Part shown: one piece after another, positions 17,954-23,677 of the stretch
Layout: each line of letters begins with the position of its first letter
Position numbering within the stretch: position 1 is the stretch's first letter
Source of the DNA: CAZOVB01 sp964583095
GTDB lineage: Bacteria; Planctomycetota; Phycisphaerae; SM23-33
DNA length: 62,050 nucleotides
Direction of reading: 5' to 3'
NCBI GenBank assembly: GCA_964583095.1
Contig: CAZOVB010000025.1
Coordinates: 1-62,050, forward strand
Translations under genes and position numbers: made by a program
Notes under the pieces: model-generated
Databases searched by the model: none
What the model was told of the DNA's origin: nothing
Seen by the model: only the letters and a program-made list of their open reading frames with translations

Positions 17954-17982
17954 ATAGTAAGAATGCATTCTCAATAAATCAA
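17954..17982 (-). promoter_or_regulatory. Promoter with Fur/Zur-type operator in its spacer
   Basis: On the minus strand TTGATT (17982-17977), 17 bp and TACTAT (17959-17954) form a promoter for the Cys/His-prepilin-PEP-CTERM operon. The perfect 12-bp palindrome AGAATGCATTCT (17960-17971) fills the spacer next to the -10. Bases around it (TGAGAAT..ATTCTTA) resemble Fur-family boxes. Repressor binding here would block polymerase. Confidence 0.65.
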
Positions 17983-18005
17983 GCTTCAAGTCCAAGGCCC
18001 AGCAG

Positions 18006-18380
18006 ATGTCGTCACGAAACACCCCCCAGAAGCGTGCCGTCCTGGACGTGCTCAGCCAAACTGACGCTCCCTTGACCATCGAGGAAATTCTCAGTCGGGG
18101 CCGCCAGGCCGTGCCCACTCTCAGCCAGGCGACGGTCTATCGAATCCTCAACCAGTTCATAGAGCAAGGCAGTGTGGCCACCGTCCAACTGCCCGGACAG
18201 ACACAACTCTACGAGTTGTCCGGCAAGGGGCACCATCATTTCTTCCGCTGCCGGCAATGCAAGCAGATGTACGAAATCACCGGCTGCGACGGCCTGGTCG
18301 ATCCGTTGGTACCTCGTGGGTTCTGCCTGGAAGAACACGACCTGTTCCTCTACGGCCTCTGTTCGACCTGCAACAGATAA
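18006..18380 (+). CDS. Fur-family transcriptional regulator, probably Zur
   Basis: 124 residues. An N-terminal winged helix (RNTPQKRAVLDVLSQ, then LSQATVYRILNQFIEQG as recognition helix) is followed by the dimerisation and metal domain with HHHFFRCRQCKQMYE and a second CxxC in YGLCSTCNR. These two CxxC pairs are the structural zinc site. The regulatory site is not resolved by eye. The short C-terminus and the company of His/Cys-rich secreted proteins favour Zur over Fur or PerR. It is divergent from the operon ending at 15920, and the shared intergenic region contains the palindrome. Confidence 0.82.
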   Translation: MSSRNTPQKRAVLDVLSQTDAPLTIEEILSRGRQAVPTLSQATVYRILNQFIEQGSVATVQLPGQTQLYELSGKGHHHFFRCRQCKQMYEITGCDGLVDPLVPRGFCLEEHDLFLYGLCSTCNR

Positions 18381-18532
18381 CCTCCGCTTGGATACTGCTT
18401 GCCGGGGCCGAAGGCTGCGCTGTTGGAAGTTCATAGCGAAAGCATGTGGGATACTGGGGTACCTGATGTGCGGAGGACCTCGAGGTCATAGCTTGGTATG
18501 ACCGGAGAGACGCACTCTGGAAATGAAGCCGC

Positions 18533-19153
18533 TCAGCCGGTGAACTCCCAGAAGGTATGCGGCAATCGCTTGCAGTAGCCCGAGAGCAAGGCCTCGAGCT
18601 CCTGGCGGGTTTTGGCTGTTTCTTCCTTCTCAATAAGGTTCTTGCGCTCGTGGGGATCTTTCCTGATGTCGTAGAGTTCGTTGGCCCTGGCCACTTTGCG
18701 CCCCGTGGTCTTGCGGCCGCGCAGATCCAGTTCCTGACCGTCGGCCACCTGTTTCTGGAGTTCGTCGGGGAAACGCACGGCCAGGTACTTCATCCCGTCT
18801 TTGCGCACCACGGCCCGCTGATACCCGATATCGAGGTACACGCTGTCCCTCGGGGCCGGGGCGCCCTGGAGCAGGTGGTCGGCCTGGCTCACACCGTGCA
18901 TCCGGATCTCTTCTGCCGGCTTCACGCCGCACATTTCAAAGACCGTCGGCGCAATGTCCACATTCTGGATCATCGCGTCGCTGACCTTGCCCTTGGCCAG
19001 CTTCCCGGGCCAACGCATGATACAGCCCGTGTTCACTCCGCCTTCGTAGCAGGTCCACTTGCCGCCCGTGCCGTTGTCGGAGATGACCATGAGAATGGTA
19101 TCTTCCTTGAGGCCCAACCGCCCTGGGGCGTATTTTTCATGGATGAGAGCCAG
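18533..19153 (-). pseudogene. C-terminal remnant of an arylsulfatase-type sulfatase
   Basis: From about LGLKEDTILMVISDNG to the stop at 18533 the translation is clearly the C-terminal part of a sulfatase: the SDNG metal-site segment, then NTGCIMRWPGKLAKGKVSD, IDIA-type IQNVDIAPTVFEMCG and ELYDIRKDPHERKNL. The catalytic CxPxR formylglycine region and the first about 250 residues are missing. In-frame sequence upstream (to about 19500) does not look like sulfatase. The gene is therefore 5'-truncated and lies in a decayed patch with a repeat at 19448. Confidence 0.75.
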
Positions 19154-19447
19154 TGGGACAAGCTCCTGTCCAGGGAGCAAAGCGCCTCGGATCGGAGCAG
19201 GAGAACCCAGTGGCTCCAGCAGCAGAGACATCGACTCGCTTCGGAGGGATACTGCTGCGGCCACGTCGAGAATCGTTATCGCCTGGCTTCGCCGATTCGC
19301 GACGCTGAGCAACGGGCCGTAGGCGCCCTGGCCCTGGGCGGCAACCCCCTTACGCTCGACCGTCGGGCGATCGCCGCCTTCGGCCCCCTGCTGGCTGATC
19401 TGGCGTCGGCCTGTTCGAGGCGACTGGCCATGATCGCCCCGTCGCAG

Positions 19448-19476
19448 GGGGATTGATCTTCCCTCCCGCCGCGCAT
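19448..19476 (+). repeat. 29-bp repeat, copy 1
   Basis: Begins GGGGATTGATCT and ends GCCGCGCAT. Copy 2 at 19982-20010 has the same orientation and agrees at 25 of 29 positions. Together they bracket the MNT gene and the HEPN stub. Confidence 0.6.
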
Positions 19477-19589
19477 GGGGAAGGCCTGGCAGGGGTTCCA
19501 TCCAGCCAGGCGTCTCAGGACAGCTGCTCCGATGGCACTTGTTGGGAAGCTACCCAGACTGGTTGACAGGATCCTGGGGGCAAGTCCAG

Positions 19590-19618
19590 TTGTCACCTCC
19601 CTGGGACCCAGGTACAAT
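19590..19618 (+). promoter_or_regulatory. Promoter of the MNT gene with a palindromic spacer
   Basis: TTGTCA (19590-19595), 17 bp, TACAAT (19613-19618). The spacer contains the palindrome CCTGGG-A-CCCAGG (19600-19612), ending directly before the -10, a good position for autoregulation. The predicted start (about 19624-19626) coincides with the ATG at 19625, so the mRNA may be leaderless. Confidence 0.6.
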
Positions 19619-19624
19619 AGCCCC

Positions 19625-19915
19625 ATGGTTACCCTGAGCGATATCCAGAGTCGAAGGGAGCAGATCCTCGAAGTCGCCGCCCGATACGGTGCCAGCCGCA
19701 TCCGCGTCTTTGGCAGCGTCTCGCGAGGGGACGCATTGACCTCCAGTGACGTAGATCTGCTGGTACATCTGAATGACGAGGCCACGCTTCTTGATCAGAT
19801 CGGGTTGAAGAACGACCTGGAGGACTTGCTGGGCTGTAATGTCGACGTGGTGGATAACGACGCGGTGGCCCCTGCCATTCGCGATGATATCATGGCCGAG
19901 GCGGTGATGCTGTGA
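19625..19915 (+). CDS. MNT-type nucleotidyltransferase domain protein (antitoxin-like)
   Basis: 96 residues. It shows the minimal nucleotidyltransferase pattern: IRVFGSVSRGDALTSSDVDLLVHL, with the GSxxRG loop and the two catalytic aspartates in DVD, followed by LKNDLEDLLGCNVDVVD. MntA proteins of this class inactivate their HEPN partner toxins by polyadenylylation of a tyrosine. The stop overlaps the GTG start of a HEPN reading frame (19912), the standard MNT-HEPN arrangement. Since the HEPN gene is truncated, this copy is probably orphaned. Confidence 0.8.
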   Translation: MVTLSDIQSRREQILEVAARYGASRIRVFGSVSRGDALTSSDVDLLVHLNDEATLLDQIGLKNDLEDLLGCNVDVVDNDAVAPAIRDDIMAEAVML

Positions 19916-20046
19916 AACGAGATCTGCCTTACCTTCAGCACATCATCGACTCCATCGACAGTTGTCCATGCTTGTCCCGGAGGGGATTGATCTGCGCGTC
20001 CGCCGCGCATAAAACAAGCGTGAAAGGAGCATCACATGGGACTTGA
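19912..20046 (+). pseudogene. Truncated HEPN toxin partner of the MNT gene
   Basis: A 44-codon frame starting GTG at 19912 begins like HEPN/DUF86 proteins (VKRDLPYLQHIIDSID) but diverges after about 18 residues. It then runs through the second copy of the 29-bp repeat and stops inside the next gene. The HEPN catalytic RxxxxH motif is absent, so toxin activity is not expected. Confidence 0.65.
19982..20010 (+). repeat. 29-bp repeat, copy 2
   Basis: Same orientation as the copy at 19448-19476. It interrupts the HEPN frame about 70 bp after its start and ends 25 bp before the PfpI-like gene. Confidence 0.6.
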
Positions 20047-20554
20047 AGGCAAGAAGATCGCCCTGATGATCGACAAGGAGTACCAGGAGCTGGAAGTCTG
20101 GTACCCGTATTACCGTCTGAGCGAGGAAGGCGCGGAAGTAAGCTTGGTAGCCCCCGAGGCCGGCAAGGAATATCCCTCCAAGCTGGGCTATCCGTGCGTT
20201 TCCACCTCGGCGGCTTCGGAGGTCTCCGCCCGGGATTTCCAGGCGGTGGTTATTCCCGGCGGCTGGTGCCCGGACTACATGCGCCGCGACGAGACGATGA
20301 TCCGCTTCATCCAGGAAGCCGCCAATGAGGGGCTGCTTCTGGCGGCCATCTGCCACGGAGGCTGGATGCTCTGCTGCACCGACGCCCTGAAAGGCAAGCG
20401 TGCCACGAGCTTCGTCGCGATCAAGCACGACATGATCAACGCCGGGGCCAACTGGGTCGACGAGCAGACCGTGGTGGACGGCAATGTCATCACCGCGCGT
20501 AAGCCCGACGATCTACCGGCCTTCTGCAAGGCGATCATCCAGGCCCTGGGATAG
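20036..20554 (+). CDS. DJ-1/PfpI family protein
   Basis: 172 residues, normal for the PfpI/YhbO subfamily. It has the N-terminal KKIALMIDKEYQELE strand with the conserved glutamate, the nucleophile elbow AAICHGGWML with the reactive cysteine, and the PGGWCPDYMRRD loop. Members act as deglycases/glyoxalases or stress chaperones; the exact activity cannot be read from the sequence. The ATG has AAAGGAG about 7 nt upstream. It stands alone downstream of the decayed MNT-HEPN patch. Confidence 0.88.
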   Translation: MGLEGKKIALMIDKEYQELEVWYPYYRLSEEGAEVSLVAPEAGKEYPSKLGYPCVSTSAASEVSARDFQAVVIPGGWCPDYMRRDETMIRFIQEAANEGLLLAAICHGGWMLCCTDALKGKRATSFVAIKHDMINAGANWVDEQTVVDGNVITARKPDDLPAFCKAIIQALG

Positions 20555-20568
20555 CCCTTGCGGCTCAA

Positions 20569-20898
20569 TCAGTTGTCGGAGCTCTTTTCGGCACTGAAAA
20601 TCCACCAGCGAGCCTTGGGACGTTTAGGCCGGCGGGCCTGCCGATCACAGTAGATCGTGGCGACCCACCCGGTGTCGGTCTTCACACGGTACCAGTGTCT
20701 GCGCAGGTAGAGTTCGCCGTCGCGTCGGCCTCCCTCCCGACTGCTGGTCTTCCACGTGGCCTGGATTTCCAGGATGCGGTGCCGCACGCCCTGCCAGTCG
20801 AACGCTCGCGGCAGAGACGGCTCGCCGCGGGCCATCATCTTCACCCCCATCGTGCCCTCGGCCGGGACGATGGATTCGCTGTAGAACTTCTCGGCCAT
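20569..20898 (-). CDS. DUF6504-like small protein
   Basis: 109 residues from MAEKFYSESIVPAE. The middle (FDWQGVRHRILEIQATWKT), then YLRRHWYRVKTDTGWVATIYCDR and the C-terminal RPKARWWIFSAE have the alternating basic/aromatic strands of DUF6504-type proteins, which sometimes occur near translesion polymerase genes. The function is unknown. The ATG at 20898 is chosen because sequence upstream of it is Gly/Pro/Ser-rich and overlaps the cimA promoter. It converges with the PfpI gene, 14 bp apart. Confidence 0.6.
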   Translation of the reverse strand: MAEKFYSESIVPAEGTMGVKMMARGEPSLPRAFDWQGVRHRILEIQATWKTSSREGGRRDGELYLRRHWYRVKTDTGWVATIYCDRQARRPKRPKARWWIFSAEKSSDN

Positions 20899-20977
20899 GG
20901 CCTGTGTGTAGCCGTTGCCCCCCCCGGAAAGCAAGCCTTTGCCCGCAGGGGGTGAAGACGAAAGCAAAAATCCTGCG

Positions 20978-21005
20978 TTGACTCCCGCTGGGCTGCGATT
21001 ATAAT
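20978..21005 (+). promoter_or_regulatory. Strong promoter upstream of cimA
   Basis: TTGACT (20978-20983), 16 bp and a perfect TATAAT (21000-21005). Transcription would start near 21011, leaving a leader of about 250 nt before cimA. Confidence 0.75.
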
Positions 21006-21010
21006 TTTGA

Positions 21011-21262
21011 TGTCTTACAGGCCTTTTGCGCACAGCGCGAGGAACTCGATGCGGACCCGCCCGAACAGATCGACTGTTACCAGCGACGCGAGGCGTCGTG
21101 GGCGATGTGTCCGCGCCGGTATTATTTCCCGCATGGCCCTTGTACCCTGTGCGCCCTGAATCAGGCCGATACTCTCAACCAACCCCGGCCCTGAGGCGCG
21201 AATTACGCAAGCTTCAGGGCTTTTTTTCGCCCCCCTCCGGCGGCAAAGAGGAAACAGACCTC
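21011..21262 (+). promoter_or_regulatory. Leader of cimA with possible small reading frames
   Basis: The stretch between the promoter and the cimA ATG contains an 11-bp palindrome (CCTGA-A-TCAGG, 21155-21165) and the terminator hairpin at 21188-21227. TCAGGCC (21161-21167) could pair with GGCCCTGA (21187-21194) as an antiterminator, with one bulge. One frame (about 21018-21198) reads as a Cys-rich, GC3-high peptide including MCPRRYYFPHGPCTLCALN but has no canonical start. Another frame starts with ATG at 21010. I see no known riboswitch consensus or T-box. Confidence 0.45.
21188..21227 (+). terminator. Intrinsic terminator in front of cimA (attenuator candidate)
   Basis: GCCCTGA (21188-21194) pairs with TCAGGGC (21214-21220), with an inner GCG-AATTA-CGC hairpin (21198-21208), and is followed by seven T (21221-21227). 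It lies 35 bp before the cimA start codon and downstream of the only evident promoter. Confidence 0.75.
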
Positions 21263-22867
21263 ATGAATACCAAGCAAGATTCTCCCCAACGTGTGGAAGT
21301 GTACGATACCACCCTGCGAGACGGAACGCAGGCCCAAGGCGTCAGCCTGTCGATGGAGGACAAGCTCCTGATCGCCGACGCCCTGGACAACCTGGGCGTG
21401 GACTACATCGAGGGCGGCTACCCGCTGAGCAACCCGAAGGACGCCGCCTTCTTCAAGGAAGTGATGCGCAAGGACTTCAAACATGCTCGCGTCTCTGCCT
21501 TCGGCATGACCCGCAGGCGAGGCGTCAAAGCAGAAGAAGACACCGGCATGCGCGCCCTGCTGGACTCCCAGGCCCCCGTGGTCTGCATCGTCGGCAAGAC
21601 CTGGGACCTGCACGTGCGCGACGTCCTGCGAGTGGACGAAGACGAAAACCTCCGCATGATCGCCGATTCCTGCAAGCTCATGGTCGACAGCGACCGGGAA
21701 ATGCTCTACGACGCCGAGCACTTCTTCGACGGGTACCGCGCCAATCCCGAATTCGCCCTGCGGACGCTCCAGGCTGCCCACGAAGCCGGGGCCTCGTGCC
21801 TGATCCTCTGCGACACCAACGGCGGGTCGCTGCCCGAGCAGATCTCCCAAGCCATCCAGGCCGTCCGCGAGAGGCTCCCCGAGGCCAGACTGGGCATCCA
21901 CTGTCACAACGACGGCGACCTGGCCACGGCCAACAGCCTGGCCGCCGTGGTGGCCGGGGCCCGACACGTCCAGGGCACCATCAACGGCATCGGCGAACGA
22001 TGCGGCAACGCGGACCTGACAAGCGTCATCGCGAACCTCGCCCTCAAGTATGATTTTGAACTGCTCCAGGAAGACACCCTGGGGCGCCTGACGGAAATCA
22101 GCCGGTTCGTGTACGAGTTGGCCAACATGAACTTCCAGGAGAACCAGGCGTTCGTGGGCCCTTCTGCTTTTGCCCACAAGGGCGGAATGCACGTCCACGC
22201 CGTCCAGCGGAATACCAGCACCTACGAACACATCGACCCGGCCAAGGTCGGAAATACCCGCAGAATCCTGGTCAGCGAGCTGGCCGGCGTGAGCAACATC
22301 GCCGCCACCACCCCCGCCAAGTACCAGATCTCCCAGGACAAGAACGCCCAGCGCAAGATCCTCCAGGCGGTCATGGAACTCGAAAGCCAGGGCTACCAGT
22401 TCGAGGCGGCCGAGGGAAGCTTCGACATGCTCATCCGGCGCACACTGGGCGGCAACTGGTACCGCCCCCTGTGGGAACTGGACCACTACCGCTGCATGAT
22501 CCTCCGTCGCAACGGACGCCAGCCAAGCACCGAGGCCACCGTCAAGCTGGTTGTGGACGACCAGGCCCGCCACACCGTGGCCGAAGGTGACGGCCCGGTC
22601 GATTCGCTCTACCAGGCGTTGTCGCAGGCCCTGGCTCAAAGCTATCCCCTGGCGAGCCTGCACCTGGCCGACTACAAGGTCCGCGTGGTCAATACCGCCG
22701 CCGAAACCGCCGCCAAGGTCCGCGTGGTCATCGAGTGGCATGACAAGGACACCGGCGAGTACTTCGGCACGGTCGGGGTCAGCGAGAATATCATCGATGC
22801 AAGCTGGCTGGCGCTGGTCGACGCCATCAAGCACCGGATCCTCACAGCCGAGGAATCGAACCAGTGA
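21263..22867 (+). CDS. cimA: (R)-citramalate synthase
   Basis: 534 residues. It condenses pyruvate and acetyl-CoA to citramalate, the entry to threonine-independent isoleucine synthesis. The DRE-TIM motif is YDTTLRDGTQAQGVSLSMEDK, the metal-site HxH is in LGIHCHNDGDLATANS, and the C-terminal LeuA-type regulatory domain (about 390-534) includes HKGGMHVHAV before it. The length and the EGGYPLSNPKD segment fit CimA rather than LeuA or homocitrate synthase. The ATG at 21263 follows a leader with an intrinsic terminator, suggesting feedback control of transcription. The stop overlaps the next start (GTGA). Confidence 0.92.
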   Translation: MNTKQDSPQRVEVYDTTLRDGTQAQGVSLSMEDKLLIADALDNLGVDYIEGGYPLSNPKDAAFFKEVMRKDFKHARVSAFGMTRRRGVKAEEDTGMRALLDSQAPVVCIVGKTWDLHVRDVLRVDEDENLRMIADSCKLMVDSDREMLYDAEHFFDGYRANPEFALRTLQAAHEAGASCLILCDTNGGSLPEQISQAIQAVRERLPEARLGIHCHNDGDLATANSLAAVVAGARHVQGTINGIGERCGNADLTSVIANLALKYDFELLQEDTLGRLTEISRFVYELANMNFQENQAFVGPSAFAHKGGMHVHAVQRNTSTYEHIDPAKVGNTRRILVSELAGVSNIAATTPAKYQISQDKNAQRKILQAVMELESQGYQFEAAEGSFDMLIRRTLGGNWYRPLWELDHYRCMILRRNGRQPSTEATVKLVVDDQARHTVAEGDGPVDSLYQALSQALAQSYPLASLHLADYKVRVVNTAAETAAKVRVVIEWHDKDTGEYFGTVGVSENIIDASWLALVDAIKHRILTAEESNQ

Positions 22868-23631
22868 CGGATTCGTCGAATATCCCGCTGCTGGAATTCG
22901 ACCCGGACCGCCGCGCGATGATCGATCCGTCCGAAGCGTTCAAGCCAGGTAACGTCCCGCCCCACGTGGTGCTTTGCTTCTTCCAGGACGCGATCGACCG
23001 GTTCATCCAGCTCCACCCCCACCAGGTGCTCCGCACGCTGCGCAGTGAAGACCTGGCCGTGCCGCTCTACCTCCTGGAGACCCCGGGCGGCAAGGTCATG
23101 CTGATCCACCCTCGGGTGGGCGCTCCGCTCTCGGCTGCGACCATGGAGGCCTGCATTGCCTGCGGGGCGAGCAAGATCATCGCCTGCGGAGGCTGCGGCG
23201 TCCTGAGCGACCTGGAGACCGGGCACCTGATTGTCCCCACCAAGGCCCTGCGTGACGAGGGCACGAGCTATCACTATGCCCCGCCGGCGCCCTGGGCAAA
23301 GCCCGACCCCGCCGCCGTCCAGGCCATCTGTAAAACGCTCGACGAGCAGGGATTGGCCTACCAGGCCGGGCCGATCTGGACCACCGATGCCTTCTATCGC
23401 GAGACCCGGGCGAAAGTTCAGCGACGCAGGGAGCAAGGCTGCCTGGCGGTGGAAATGGAATGTGCCGCCTTCTGCGCCGTCGCTGCGTTCCGCGAGGTCT
23501 GCTTCGGGCAGATCCTCTACGCCGGAGACTCCCTGGCAGGGGAACAATGGGACGACCGCAACTGGCCCGACCAGAAAGACACCCGGGAGAAACTGCTGGA
23601 ACTGGCCATTCAGGCCTGTCTTCGACTATAA
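22864..23631 (+). CDS. Nucleoside phosphorylase (uridine phosphorylase family)
   Basis: 255 residues starting with GTG that overlaps the cimA stop. It has the PNP/UDP phosphorylase pattern: a glycine-rich strand IIACGGCGVLSDL, MLIHPRVGAPLSAATMEA, and the substrate motif LAVEMECAAFCAVA, where the Met-Glu pair binds the ribose. It would cleave a purine or pyrimidine nucleoside with phosphate. Substrate choice cannot be set by eye. Coupling to cimA is probably an operon convenience rather than a pathway link. Confidence 0.82.
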   Translation: MTDSSNIPLLEFDPDRRAMIDPSEAFKPGNVPPHVVLCFFQDAIDRFIQLHPHQVLRTLRSEDLAVPLYLLETPGGKVMLIHPRVGAPLSAATMEACIACGASKIIACGGCGVLSDLETGHLIVPTKALRDEGTSYHYAPPAPWAKPDPAAVQAICKTLDEQGLAYQAGPIWTTDAFYRETRAKVQRRREQGCLAVEMECAAFCAVAAFREVCFGQILYAGDSLAGEQWDDRNWPDQKDTREKLLELAIQACLRL

Positions 23632-23677
23632 AGGCCCAGAGACAACCGAACGAGCCCCCGAAGGGATGAAACCCGAT

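Noticed and set aside
19154..19501. Reading frame upstream of the sulfatase remnant as a genuine N-terminus
   Set aside because: It lacks the CxPxR motif and any sulfatase-like segment and runs through the 29-bp repeat, so it was left out of the gene.
21010..21159. Leaderless 49-codon ORF starting at ATG 21010 as the cimA leader peptide
   Set aside because: The ATG coincides with the predicted transcript start, but the peptide is Arg/Ser-rich without Ile, Val or Leu runs expected of a branched-chain attenuator; kept only as a remark.
21203..22834. 543-codon frame antisense to cimA
   Set aside because: Shadow frame rich in Val, Gly and Asp; cimA is certain on the other strand.
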